Below are positions 1-10,007 of a stretch of 64,000 nucleotides of DNA, piece by piece. Under the pieces are notes generated by a model. It was not told where the DNA came from. It made no database searches and saw only the letters and a list, made by a program, of their open reading frames with translations. The stretch is from contig NZ_CP113088.1 in the NCBI RefSeq assembly GCF_026625145.1, forward strand, positions 1,178,001-1,242,000. Direction: 5' to 3'. Each line of letters begins with the position of its first letter. Positions within the stretch are counted from its first letter, which is position 1. The position numbers were made by a program, and so were the translations under genes. The DNA comes from Lacinutrix neustonica (GTDB taxonomy: Bacteria; Bacteroidota; Bacteroidia; Flavobacteriales; Flavobacteriaceae).

Positions 1-8
1 TATACCCA

Positions 9-557
9 ATGTTATTAAGAAAGTCGTCTTCGATTGTGAAGACTCTATTCTATATTAGTATTGCCGAATTTGTATTACGGGTATTAATTTCCTTTTTACC
101 CCTACTCTCTAAATCTTACAGAGACAGGATAGAAGCGTCCAACATGGATGAGACCTTGTTAAACACGCTCACGGGCTTTAGTTTTACTGGTCATTCTTGT
201 GTTTGTGTATTTATTATATAAATCACACAAACGAATATCGGTTACTGACAGTACTAAGAAACTAATGGAAAGTATTATCAAAACACGTAAAGTCGTTAAA
301 TACTATGTGGGTTATAATCTAATTATGGCTTTTGTCACCATGGTTGGCATGTCTTATTATTCGTCCACGACCAACCCGAAGTTGCAAATGTGGTAACAAA
401 ATTAGACACTAGCGGTAAAATTATAGTGTGTGTCGTGGTGTTGCTTATTACTGTGTTATTTGTTACCGTAATCCGGTTATTCTATAAATTAATTTATGGT
501 ATTTTAATGAAACGCCTAAATAGAAATTATACCGAATTAAAGAAGTTAGAAGTATAA
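9..557 (+). CDS. Hypothetical four-helix membrane protein (two sequence lesions)
   Basis: I do not recognise a family. Read through two frame breaks it gives about 182 residues with four hydrophobic segments (near residues 8-32, 55-73, 95-115 and 135-160) and a basic C-terminus, so it is an inner-membrane protein. The first break, between 171 and 186, is one surplus base in a GGG or TTTT run. The second, at 376-379, is CCGA where CCAGA restores the frame (Asn-Pro-Glu). With both repaired the length is exactly divisible by three. No partner gene is visible because the window starts here. Confidence 0.6.
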
Positions 558-633
558 ACCGCAACGCATCTTAAAGTGCTGGGTTTAGTGTAAACTGACT
601 ACCGATAGCAAGCAGCCTGAATAGCTAAAAAAA

Positions 634-1440
634 TTAACTTTCTAACCACTCCCGTTGTTTGTTCAATTCTTCCTGTGCTTCCAGTTCTTCTTGTGGAATT
701 ACCTTTAAAAAAGAGGGGTGTTGCTCAATAGCATATTCTATTTTCTTTACAATATCGTCAATAGATTCATTATCATAATCTATTTCCAAAGGTGCTTTGA
801 TTTCAAAGGTTTGGTACACGTTTTTCTTTTTTACACGCAATCCTTTCTTATCAAAAGAGCGTCTAAAACCATCAATAACAATAGGAACCACTATAGGCTT
901 ATAGCGTTTTATAATGTGAGCTGTTCCTTTACGAATGGGTTTGAAAGGCGTTGTTGTGCCTTGGGGAAACGTGATCACCCAGCCATCGTCTAAAGCCTTA
1001 CTAATAGCCGAAATATCACTCATTTTCACCTGACGGTTCACCTCTTTACCTTCACTTCTCCAGGTACGCTCAATACTAATAGAACCTACATAAGCCAATA
1101 TCTTGGGTAAAAGTCCCGATTTCATCGTTTCCTTTGCAGCGACGTAGTATAAATTTAGTTTGGGGTGCCACAGGTATCCCACATTTTTAATGGAGTCTTC
1201 TCTTCCACTTAAGCTCGCATTAAACACATGAAACATGGCAACCACATCGGCAAAATAGGTTTGGTGATTTGAAATGAATAACACATTAGTGTCCGGCAAA
1301 TCCTTTATAATTTCAGAACCCTCAATCTGTAGTTCATTAAAGCCACGAAAGCGTCTATGAGACAATGCACCCAAAATACGGATGAGCCACTTTTTTATGA
1401 ATAAATTGTGTCCGAAAGGATTTTTTTTGAATAATCCCAT
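634..1440 (-). CDS. 1-acyl-sn-glycerol-3-phosphate acyltransferase family protein
   Basis: PlsC-like acyltransferase of 268 residues, expected to transfer an acyl chain to lysophosphatidic acid or a related lipid at the inner face of the membrane. The motif SNHQTYFAD near residue 55 matches the catalytic NHxxxxxD block with one extra residue between His and Asp, and FPQGTTTP near residue 160 matches the FPEGT substrate-binding block. No long membrane span is obvious. It lies 43 bases downstream of the Nudix gene on the same strand and may be co-transcribed with it. The family is clear; the exact acceptor is not. Confidence 0.85.
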   Translation of the reverse strand: MGLFKKNPFGHNLFIKKWLIRILGALSHRRFRGFNELQIEGSEIIKDLPDTNVLFISNHQTYFADVVAMFHVFNASLSGREDSIKNVGYLWHPKLNLYYVAAKETMKSGLLPKILAYVGSISIERTWRSEGKEVNRQVKMSDISAISKALDDGWVITFPQGTTTPFKPIRKGTAHIIKRYKPIVVPIVIDGFRRSFDKKGLRVKKKNVYQTFEIKAPLEIDYDNESIDDIVKKIEYAIEQHPSFLKVIPQEELEAQEELNKQREWLES

Positions 1441-1483
1441 AGTAATTTTAGCTATTAAGTCTTACAAATGTAAAGAAAGCATC

Positions 1484-2125
1484 TTATTTAAGCGCAGTGT
1501 TTAACAAGTCTTTCACTTCACTTAACATCATTGCTGTTGCTCCCCAAACAGAATGACCGTTCAGTTTATAGGCCGGAACATCTACAGAAACATCATAAGC
1601 CGTTGATACTGTTTTAGTAATCAAATGTGCATCATTCAAGAAATCATTAATATGGACTTCTAGTAATGCCTCTACTTCATCATCTTGTTTTGTAAAAATT
1701 GGAGTCGAATCACAAATCCCTATAAAGGGCTGCACATAAAAATTACTTGGTGGAATATAAATTTGTGTCAATTGCTTGAGTACTGTTATATCCTCTTGGT
1801 TAACACCCACTTCTTCTTCGGTTTCACGCATGGCCGCTTCTTCTTTTGTTTCCCCTGCTTCTAATTTTCCACCCGGAAAACCAATTTGTGCAGAATGTAC
1901 ACCTTTATACGTTTTTCTTAGAATGAGTATAATATGTGTTTCATGATCTAAGTTAGGATAAAATAAAGCCATAACGGCAGCCTGTCGCGCATCCTTTATC
2001 TTACCGGCTTGCAATTTCACCAAATGTTCTCTGTAGGGTGGAGACATTTTCAATTGAGAAGACAGCCCCGGTAAGGGTAAATTTTCTATGCCTTTTATCG
2101 CTTTAGAAAATACATCAAATTTCAT
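1484..2125 (-). CDS. NUDIX hydrolase, CoA pyrophosphatase-like
   Basis: A 213-residue Nudix hydrolase. The Nudix box is complete (GGKLEAGET at its start, RETEEEVG at its end, about residues 83-106), and GFPGGK just before it is typical of CoA pyrophosphatases, which cleave coenzyme A or its oxidised form to 4'-phosphopantetheine and 3',5'-ADP. A cytosolic housecleaning role is inferred from the family. It starts at an ATG with about 200 non-coding bases upstream and precedes the acyltransferase gene. Confidence 0.85.
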   Translation of the reverse strand: MKFDVFSKAIKGIENLPLPGLSSQLKMSPPYREHLVKLQAGKIKDARQAAVMALFYPNLDHETHIILILRKTYKGVHSAQIGFPGGKLEAGETKEEAAMRETEEEVGVNQEDITVLKQLTQIYIPPSNFYVQPFIGICDSTPIFTKQDDEVEALLEVHINDFLNDAHLITKTVSTAYDVSVDVPAYKLNGHSVWGATAMMLSEVKDLLNTALK

Positions 2126-2325
2126 GAATTATGGATTATGAGGGTTATTTGGTAAAATAAACTAAGAAGTGAAGATAATAATAAATACCAATGTGAACCT
2201 ATGCACATTGCGTAAATATCAACTTTTTTAATTAAAAACAAAAAGGTATTACCTCGAAAACGGTGTCACTGTATTTTCGCTAAAAATACCATTAATAAAT
2301 TGATACATTCACTACCAATTAATTC

Positions 2326-2622
2326 ATAAATCAAAAAAAACAGAATACACAATTCAACTTTTTCGCGCACTCCTTTTATTTACTATTCCTTTTACTGGTA
2401 CTTGTAATACAAACGTTAGCCATCAAACTTCAAAGTTATACAGCTGGAGTAATAACCTACAAACCGACAATGGGTATTCGTCGCAACATGCTACTTTCTG
2501 AATCTCATCTAAAGAAACACACAAATCATATTAAAATTCAAAAGTATCTTAGAGAATTGTATCTAATAAAAGTAGAATTAGAGGAGGCCTCTGTTCATAC
2601 TAAAAAGCCTGTTTTAGAATAA
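2326..2622 (+). CDS. Small hypothetical membrane protein, start codon unclear
   Basis: An open frame of about 98 residues with a single strongly hydrophobic segment (rich in Phe/Leu/Val, near residues 14-36) followed by a charged, helical tail with many Glu and Lys. It is followed directly by a hairpin terminator at 2643-2672, which argues for a real transcript. No ATG, GTG or TTG lies between the upstream in-frame stop at 2320 and the membrane segment, so either the start is unusual or the run of eight A at 2333-2340 has the wrong length. No family recognised. Confidence 0.4.
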   Translation: MNQKKQNTQFNFFAHSFYLLFLLLVLVIQTLAIKLQSYTAGVITYKPTMGIRRNMLLSESHLKKHTNHIKIQKYLRELYLIKVELEEASVHTKKPVLE

Positions 2623-2642
2623 CAATTAGACATTATTTAAGC

Positions 2643-2672
2643 AAAAAGCTGGTTTATGAAGTCAGCTTTTTT
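2643..2672 (+). terminator. Rho-independent terminator after the small membrane ORF
   Basis: Stem AAAAAGCTG / CAGCTTTTT with an 11-base loop, followed by T residues. It covers the ATG at 2656, so that ATG is a poor start for the next gene. Confidence 0.6.
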
Positions 2673-2700
2673 ATTTTTGATCATTCATTACTTTTTATTT

Positions 2701-3424
2701 ATGCGTATAACACTTATTTTTTGTACTTTCTTTTTACTATTTAATTGTGGAGAAGATCACTCTAAGCAAAAGAAAACGTCTTCTACTACAATTAGAAAAG
2801 AAATTAAAAAGGTTAAAGACACAACAGGCGTCGAAACTCCAGTGGACAGTTCTAAATTATCTTTAGAAGAAAGATATCTGCCGCTAAATGACGACAATGC
2901 CATGGCATTCTTCCGCGAATATGGTGAAAGACATCCCGAAAATAAAGTAAGGATTTATACTGAATTTGGAAACATAGATATCCAGTTATTTGACAAAACT
3001 GAATTCCACAGAGCCAATTTTATTTTTCTAACAAAAAATAAAATTTTCGATGGCACTCAATTTCATCGTGTCGTAAAAGATTTTGTTATTCAAGGCGGTA
3101 ACTCAGATGACCGAGACGTAGTGAAAAAGAGAGGCAAAATAGGAAGGTACCTTTTACCACCGAGATGTTAGACACGGCTATCAACATCATCGGGGAGTGA
3201 TATCTATACCCAGTAGTGAGATTGAAAACGCCTATAAGTTGGCCTCACCTTTTGAGTTTTTCATTACCCAAACCAATCAATACCACCTTGATGGACAGTA
3301 TACGATTTTCGGAAAAGTTATTAAGGGTCTAGAGGTTATGAATAAAATTGCAGAAGTAGAAACCGATAGTGGCGACTGGCCCATCCGTAATGTTTACATT
3401 ACTAAAGTGGAGGTATTAAAATAG
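2701..3424 (+). CDS. Cyclophilin-type peptidyl-prolyl isomerase, lipoprotein
   Basis: Periplasmic, lipid-anchored prolyl isomerase of about 240 residues. I start it at 2701 because this gives a clean lipoprotein signal (MRITLIFCTFF then LFNC|GED); the ATG at 2656 lies inside a terminator hairpin. The cyclophilin core is seen in FHRVVKDFVIQGG, RGVISI and the later TIFGKVIKGLEV. The frame breaks at 3160-3165 (CCGAGA); with CCAGA the two halves join as Leu-Pro-Pro-Asp-Val-Arg-His and the HHRG block reads normally. Intact after that correction. Confidence 0.85.
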
Positions 3425-3449
3425 TTTTGGCTTTTGGCTTTTGTCCAGG

Positions 3450-4053
3450 TCATTGCTTATACAAACTCGGTAAGCTAATTTTATACTTTACGGCAATGAT
3501 TCTAATGACAATGACAACTAATCCAGCGATGATAAAGACGAAATCTCCTTCAATAGGAAGTCGTTTTATTAAGAAATAGGCGATTCCTCCAAAAATACAG
3601 GCTGTTGCATACACCTCTTTTCTAAAAATCACAGGGATTTCATTACATAAAATGTCACGAATAACGCCACCAAAACACGCAGACATCGTACCTAAAGCAA
3701 TACATAATATGGGATGTAATCCTGCTGAAATTCCTTTCTCTACACCAACAACAGTATATAATCCAATCCCTATAGTATCGAATAAAAACAATGATTTTCT
3801 TAGATAATCGATTTTCGATTTTAAAATCACTGCAAAAATTGTTGAGGCCGTAATGACATAAACGAATGTGATGTTGGTCATCCAACTTACAGGCGTATCA
3901 CCGATAAGTACGTCACGCAGTGTCCCTCCTCCTACAGCAGTCACAAAGGCGATGATGAGGATTCCAAAAGGATCCATCTTTTTGTTTAAGGCTACTAAAA
4001 CGCCGTGAAATTGAAAAAGCAATGGTACCTAAAATGTCAATAATGTAAAACAT
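3450..4053 (-). CDS. TRIC-type trimeric cation channel family protein (YadS/UPF0126)
   Basis: About 200 residues with seven predicted membrane helices made of two UPF0126 repeats; the glycine-rich VGGGTLRDVLIG and FGGVIRDILCNE are the two conserved repeat motifs. Members form homotrimeric cation (K+) channels in the inner membrane. The start at 4053 gives the usual N-terminus (MFYIIDILGTIAFSISG), but the frame breaks at 4003-4008, where CCGTGA replaces CCTGA (a G inserted after CC). This is one of two lesions at CCTGA rather than CCAGA. Confidence 0.85.
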
Positions 4054-4323
4054 GAGTTATAGCTTTAATGTCACACTGAGTAAAGTCCAAGTGTGTTTTC
4101 GTTTAAAATAGGTCTTCGACTGCGATCAGGCGGCTGGTTATATTCAAGATTTATACACTTTTTTCTTAAGGAGAGCATTCCCCTTTTTAAATCTCAAAAG
4201 TGTTTCACACACTTTTAGCAAAATGAAAAGTAACTCTCGTTCGTTTTAATTTTATAGATCCCAAAATAAATTTGGGATAAGCGATTCACACACTTTTTGC
4301 ACATGAACAAAGTGGTTCTCTGC
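4054..4323. other. Non-coding gap with an imperfect 35-bp repeat
   Basis: No gene seen. Two similar stretches occur at about 4203-4238 and 4284-4320, both beginning TTCACACACTTTT and diverging afterwards (aaatgaaaagtaactctcg versus acatgaacaaagtggttctc). They may be an eroded duplication. Confidence 0.35.
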
Positions 4324-5039
4324 TTACATTTGTTGGGTATAGTAATTGTAATCTTTAATTACGGTGTTTAAAAATTCAATAGGTGTTTGTTTTGGGTCTA
4401 CTTGCATCACGTCACTCACACGTTTATTTAAAGATAAAATAACATTATGATTTCCTTTTCGATTCGCGTCTTCATATACTGTTTTAATGGTTTGCATTTC
4501 AGTATCGTTAAACAATGTTACCTGACTGTACATTGGCAAATATCCTGGATCTATATCCCTAAGAATAGTATCGCTTAAGGTCACTTTTCTTTTTAACGAG
4601 ATCACCGTTGTTCCTGCCGCCATATCGCCTAAACGCTGGCCATTTCCTTTCAATAAAATCACTAAGGCCGCTAAACCACCGAAGTGATTACCACATCTAC
4701 AATACGCATAATCCAACGTACAAAATAGTTACCGAAGCCTGGTTTTGAACCGTCTAACTTAACCACTCTTGTTTTTATTAAATGTTTGCCTATGGTTTGA
4801 CCGTTCCAAAACGTTTCTAACAACACATAATATAAAAAAGCAGGCAGTGACACTAGTAAGTAAATGGCCCAAGTATCCCCTAAATCAAGATCTAATGCCA
4901 CCAATAATAAAATACTCAAGATGAGATAGGCATAAATTATAGCAGTATCTATAAGGTATGCCCACATTCTATCGACAATAGTGGCTGCATTTTGTTGTAT
5001 GCTTACATTTTGAGCGGTTTCTATTTGAAATTCCTTCAT
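4324..5039 (-). CDS. RDD family integral membrane protein
   Basis: RDD-domain protein of about 238 residues with an N-terminal membrane pair (near 25-75) that contains the Arg and Asp residues naming the family, followed by the conserved QTIGKHLIKTRVV and GQRLGDMAAGT blocks. Start chosen at 5039 (MKEFQIETAQN), 35 bases from the divergent SpoIIM-like gene, so both share one promoter region. The frame breaks at 4679-4682: TCGG on the plus strand in place of TCTGG, a one-base loss that separates VVIT from SGGLAAL. Co-occurrence of RDD and SpoIIM-like genes is common in bacteria; their function is unknown. Confidence 0.85.
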
Positions 5040-5074
5040 ATTTTCTTTTCTTTGAAAGCAAAAGAGGGTACTAT

Positions 5075-6112
5075 ATGCGTGAGGCTGCTTTCGTGAAGCA
5101 AAATAAGGATAAATGGTTAACATTTGAAAATGTTCTGTTAAATAAAACAGTAATTTCACCAGATGCTTTATCAAACCTATATATAGAAATCACTGATCAT
5201 CTTAGCTATGCTAAAACCTTCTACCCCGATAGCAATACTGAAGGCTACCTAAACGGTTTAGCATCTGTGGCGCATCAACAAATTTATGAGACTAAAAAAG
5301 AATCAAAAAACAGGATTATCACGTTTTTTACACATGAGTTCCCACTTATGTTTTTTCATCACCATCGCGAATTACTAGTAGCCTTTCTCGTCTTTACATT
5401 ATTCGTCATTGTTGGCGTTTATTCTGCTGCTAATGAAGGCGACTTTGTTCGAGGTTTTCTAGGTGACAATTATGTAAACATGACCATGGAAAATATTGAA
5501 AAGGGAGACCCCATGGGCGTATATAAAGAACAAGGGGAATTCCACATGTTTTTAGGTATCACCTTAAACAATATCAAAGTCGCTCTTATGGCCTTTGGGT
5601 ATGGGATTATGTTCGCTATAGGTTCGCTTTTCATTATGATGCAGAACGGCATCATGCTTGGCAGTTTTCAATATATGTTTTACGAACAAGGGTTACTGTG
5701 GGAATCTGTAAGAACCATTTGGATTCATGGTACCATTGAAATTTCAGTAATTATAATAGCCGGTGCTTCCGGTCTAGTTTTAGGAAACAGCATGCTCTTT
5801 CCTGGTACTTATACGAGGTTAGCATCTTTTAAACGAGGTGTAATGAACGGGCTTAAAATTTTAATGAGTACCATTCCCTTTTTTATTATCGCAGGCTTTT
5901 TAGAAGGCTTTGTGACGAGACATACTGAAATGCCGGATTGGCTGGCTATTTTAATTATTACAAGTTCATTGACGCTAATATGTTTCTATTATGTGTTTTA
6001 CCCCATGGCTTTAAATAAAAAAGAAAAACAAAAATTAGCGTTACAAGAACAAGAATTACATTTACTTCCAAACCAACTAAACGAACATCATGAAAACCTA
6101 CATCGATTTTAA
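5075..6112 (+). CDS. SpoIIM-like (stage II sporulation protein M family) membrane protein
   Basis: 345 residues with an N-terminal soluble part, then five or six hydrophobic helices from about residue 105 (LLVAFLVFTLFVIVGVYSA) onward. It belongs to the SpoIIM/DUF95 family, which is widespread in non-sporulating bacteria, so no role in sporulation is implied. It is the first gene of a plus-strand operon and overlaps the next gene by 23 bases. Together with RDD, DUF4129, MoxR and DUF58 it forms a conserved Bacteroidota gene group probably involved in envelope homeostasis. Confidence 0.8.
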   Translation: MREAAFVKQNKDKWLTFENVLLNKTVISPDALSNLYIEITDHLSYAKTFYPDSNTEGYLNGLASVAHQQIYETKKESKNRIITFFTHEFPLMFFHHHRELLVAFLVFTLFVIVGVYSAANEGDFVRGFLGDNYVNMTMENIEKGDPMGVYKEQGEFHMFLGITLNNIKVALMAFGYGIMFAIGSLFIMMQNGIMLGSFQYMFYEQGLLWESVRTIWIHGTIEISVIIIAGASGLVLGNSMLFPGTYTRLASFKRGVMNGLKILMSTIPFFIIAGFLEGFVTRHTEMPDWLAILIITSSLTLICFYYVFYPMALNKKEKQKLALQEQELHLLPNQLNEHHENLHRF

Positions 6113-6977
6113 AAAACAACGCGAATTGGGCGAGATTTTTACAGACACTTTTGCTTTTATTCGTAACGAATACAAACCGTTGTTCAAATCTATTATAGCT
6201 ATTGCAGGCCCTTATTTATTATTGTTTTTATTTGCACTAGTCTTTTATATATATACTATGGGGGGTCAATTCAATCTTGATTTCACCAACCCTCAAGCTA
6301 ACGCTAATTTATTTTACTGGTGCCAACGTAATTATATTAATTTTAGCCTACCTAGTCTATATTATTTCTGCCATCTTAGCTTATGTGTTTACGGTATCTA
6401 CGACATTGCATTACATGAAATCGTATGAAGAAAATAGAGGTCTGGTTCAGTTACAAGACATACGAGCGCAAGTCAACCATTCGTTTTGGGGCTTTTTTGG
6501 ATTGAGTGTTTTAAAATTTTTAACCATTATTGTCGCTGTCATGATATGCTGTTTCCCAGTACTCTACTTTATGATTCCTATGGCCATTGTTATGCCTATT
6601 TATGTCTTTACAAAGCAAGATGCTACTGGAGCCTATAGTGAAAGTTATAGCTTGATTAGAGATGAATTATTAATGACTTTTTTAACCGTTTTATTATTAT
6701 TTATCTTAGTCATGGTATTGAGCTTTGTATTTGCCCTACCGGCCACCATGTATACTTATCTAAAAATGGGTCTTTTTTCGGTGACATCGACCCCACCGCT
6801 TTAAATACTATTGTTGATCCAGTTTATATCATGCTTAATGTATTGAGCTCTTTCTTTCAATTTCTATCTAATATTGTGATTGTAATCGCTTCTGTGTTTA
6901 TCTACTTTAATTTAAACGAAAAAAAGCATTTTACAGGAACATTTGAACGTATAGACACTCTAGGTAAAATAGAATAG
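6090..6977 (+). CDS. Multi-pass membrane protein of the SpoIIM/MoxR operon
   Basis: About 295 residues starting MKTYIDFKKQRELGEIF, with five or six membrane helices. The start overlaps the end of the SpoIIM-like gene, suggesting translational coupling. Two lesions break the frame: a surplus T near 6312-6315 and a missing base at 6778-6781 (TCGG for TCTGG; repaired reading Leu-Phe-Ser-Gly-Asp-Ile-Asp). Together they restore a length divisible by three, ending at 6977. The C-terminal part is a final membrane helix and a short polar tail. No name can be assigned. Confidence 0.75.
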
Positions 6978-6980
6978 CAC

Positions 6981-7710
6981 ATGCCACTTTTAAGAGTTTT
7001 CTTTTTGTTTTTCATCCTTTTTAACTTTAGTTTTTCACAACAAGACGCTACAGTTACAAAAGAAACTTCGTATTATAAAAAGCAGGAACTCTCTAAAACA
7101 GATTTACAAGAATATAAAAAGGACCACGCTTTTAATTATGAAATAAAGCCGAGAAAATGAAGATTCTTGGTGGGCCAAATTTAAACGTTGGCTGTACAAT
7201 GGCTTAAAAAAAGTTTTAGAAGCTATTTTTGGTATGGAATCCGCTGGTGGTGTTTTATGGTTTATACTCAGAATACTCCCTTATATTTTACTCGCGGGCT
7301 TAGTATTTCTCTTAATTCGTTTTTTTCTAAAAGTCAATGCTAAGCATTTTATTTCCGGTAAAACTAAAAAAGGCACTATGGCCTTTACTGATGAAGAGCA
7401 GATTATTAAAAATGAGGATATTACTATTTTAATTTCAGAAGCCGTCAAACAAAACAATTATCGCTTAGCCATTCGATATTATTATTTATGGTCTCTAAAA
7501 ACGCTTACCGAAGCCCATATTATTGATTGGCAACCTCAAAAAACGAACGAGGATTACAAAAAAGAAATCGTGAGTAACACAATGCTAAGCCAATTCGAAA
7601 AAATAACTAGAATTTATGATTACATCTGGTACGGTGAATTTGAGATTGATGCTCCAAAATTTGAACATTTAAAATTAGAATTCATTACCCTAAATAACCA
7701 AATTAACTAA
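6981..7710 (+). CDS. DUF4129-like membrane protein
   Basis: About 242 residues beginning with a signal peptide (MPLLRVFFLFFILFNFSFSQ), a periplasmic stretch, one transmembrane helix (ILPYILLAGLVFLLIRFFL) and a cytosolic helical domain with the DUF4129 pattern (LAIRYYYLWSLKTLTE ... TNEDYKKE ... YDYIWYGEF). It starts three bases after the previous stop. The frame breaks at 7149-7154 (CCGAGA for CCAGA, restoring Lys-Pro-Glu-Asn-Glu-Asp), separating the signal peptide from the rest unless corrected. In this operon type DUF4129, DUF4350, MoxR and DUF58 proteins occur together. Confidence 0.8.
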
Positions 7711-7716
7711 TAGCTA

Positions 7717-8946
7717 TTGAGTAATAAAGGTAAAATATATGTGGTCCTTACGGCGTTGGCGATACTACTTATTGTGGTCTTAGAAGCTAATAAGCCCGAG
7801 GAATTAAATTGGTTTCCCTCATACGCGAAACACCACAAAATTCCGTTTGGAACCTTTATCTTCCATGCACAAATGGAACGTATGTTTTCTAAAGAAGCGG
7901 TTGTTGATGTAGACCGCCCGCCTTTTGAATACCTAAATACCAACACCATATCTGGTTCTTATGTTTTTATAAATGACCGGGTAACTATTGATGAAGCCGA
8001 ATTGAATAAACTTCGGATTGGACCACCAAAGGCAACACGTTATTCATAGCCTCACAAACCATGACCCAAAAATTACTGGACACCTTGAATCTAGAACAGG
8101 TTTTGAAGAGTAATTTTGATAATTTTAATAACCAGTTCGCGCTTCAACTTAAAGATAAAGACTTAAAAGGCAAAGCGCCTTACGCATTTAACAAAGTGAA
8201 CTTTATGTATTATTTTAAAGCACCCCATGCGGATTCTACAGAAGTTATAGGTGTGTTCAATAGTGCATCAGAAGAGCGTGTTGATATAAACGACAGTTAT
8301 ACCAATATCATTAAACACCCCTTTGGAGATGGCGAAATTATTTTATCTACTTTTCCGCAGGCCTTTACCAATTATTTTATTTTAGAAGAACCAAATAATG
8401 AGTATACCGCAGGAGTCCTCTCGTATTTAAATCCGTCAAAACAGATCTATCTAGACAACCACTATAAGCGTGGCAAAAAAATAAGCACTTCACCGTTATA
8501 TGTGTTTTTTAAAGCGAAACAGCTAAAATGGGCGTATTATATGTCCCTTATAGCAGTCCTTTTTTATGTGCTTTTTGAAGGCAAACGTAAGCAACGTGCA
8601 GTACCTGTGGTAGAGCCGTTACAGAATCAAACGCTAGCGTTTACACGTACTATTGCAAACATGTATTACGAAAACGGAAAGCACATAGACCTTGCGCAAC
8701 ATAAAATTGAGCATTTTCTCGGAGTATATTCGTAGTCATTTACATTTAAGCACCAATACCATTGATATGACTTTTACAAAGCACTTGGCAGCAAGAAGCA
8801 ATAATACTGTAGAAGACACTCAAGTCCTGTTTAACATGATAGAAACGATTTTAAATAGTGACACTATTAAAACAGAGGCCTTAGAAAAACTCAACACCTC
8901 TATAGAAAAATTCAAATCCAATAACACATGGAAGAACAACATTTAG
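7717..8946 (+). CDS. DUF4350 domain-containing protein
   Basis: About 409 residues: an N-terminal membrane anchor (YVVLTALAILLIVVLEA), an extracytoplasmic domain with the DUF4350 pattern (NTLFIAS), a second helix near residue 270 (YYMSLIAVLFYVLFEGKRKQ) and a cytosolic tail. The start is a TTG at 7717 just after the preceding stop. Two lesions: a base lost at 8013-8016 (TCGG for TCTGG; repaired KLLDWTTKG) and one gained at 8717-8722 (TCTCGG for TCTGG; repaired HFLEYIRS). The end overlaps moxR by 19 bases. Confidence 0.8.
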
Positions 8947-9912
8947 ATTTCAATAACAGAATCCCTTTAGAGGATTTAAAAAATGCCGTAGCGCAGATAA
9001 AAAATGAACTTGGCAAAGTCATTGTAGGACAAGAAGATTTTATTGAATTATTAATAGTCGCTTTACTCTCAGATGGTCATGTACTAATAGAAGGTGTTCC
9101 TGGGATTGCGAAAACAATCACAGCAAAACTATTTGCTAAGGTTTTAAAAACCGATTTTAACCGGATTCAATTTACACCAGACTTAATGCCTAGTGATGTT
9201 TTAGGAACGTCTATATTAAATATGAAAAATGCGGCCTTTGAATTTAAAAAAGGCCCTATTTTCTCTAATATTGTGTTGATAGATGAAATCAATCGGGCAC
9301 CAGCAAAAACACAAGCAGCTTTGTTTGAAACCATGGAAGAACGGCAAGCTACTGTAGATGGGACTACTTATCTCTTTGAAAATCCTTTTATGGTTTTAGC
9401 CACTCAAAACCCCATTGAACATGAAGGCACCTATGCCCTACCCGAAGCGCAGTTAGATCGCTTTATCTTTAAAATAAAAGTAGATTATCCCACCCTAGAA
9501 GATGAAGTAAAAATCATTCAAACCCACCATGAGCGCAAAGGCGAAAAACCACAAACGCTCATAGAACCTATTTTAAATGCTCAAGATTTAGCAGATTATA
9601 AAACGAAGATTCAATCGGTTTTAGTAGAAGAAAAAATAATTAAATACATTGCAGAACTGGTTTCAAAAACCGGAAACCATCCGCATTTATATTTAGGGGG
9701 ATCACCAAGAGCATCCATTGCTATTTTAAATACTTCAAAATCCTTTGCGGCTATTAATGGAAGAGATTTTGTAATTCCTGAAGATGTGAAAAGAGCTCTC
9801 ATCCCTGTGTTAAATCACAGAATTATTTTAACACCGAGAGCGTGAAATGGAAGGGATGACGACAGAGAATGTTGTGGAAATGATAGTACAATCTGTAGAA
9901 GTACCGAGGTAA
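8928..9912 (+). CDS. MoxR family AAA+ ATPase
   Basis: Cytosolic AAA+ ATPase of about 327 residues acting as a chaperone-like factor with the DUF58 protein encoded next. Walker A is GVPGIAKT (about residue 60), Walker B LIDEINRAP, sensor 1 ATQNPIEHEGTY and the arginine-finger region DRFIFKI; Lys of Walker A is present although the usual GxxGxGKT glycine is Ala, as is normal in MoxR. The last 25 residues are displaced by a base gained at 9834-9839 (CCGAGA for CCAGA); repaired they read TPEREMEGMT and end at 9912. Confidence 0.9.
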
Positions 9913-10007
9913 CAGTTAAAACCAAACTGGAATAATGAGATTCAGAGGCTGAAGACACGCATTATTTGCAGCCGGAAGACTATAACATATTCATAACTTT
10001 GAAAAAC

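Noticed and set aside
2656-2700. Start of the cyclophilin gene at 2656
   Set aside because: It lies inside a terminator hairpin, and starting at 2701 gives a standard lipoprotein signal.
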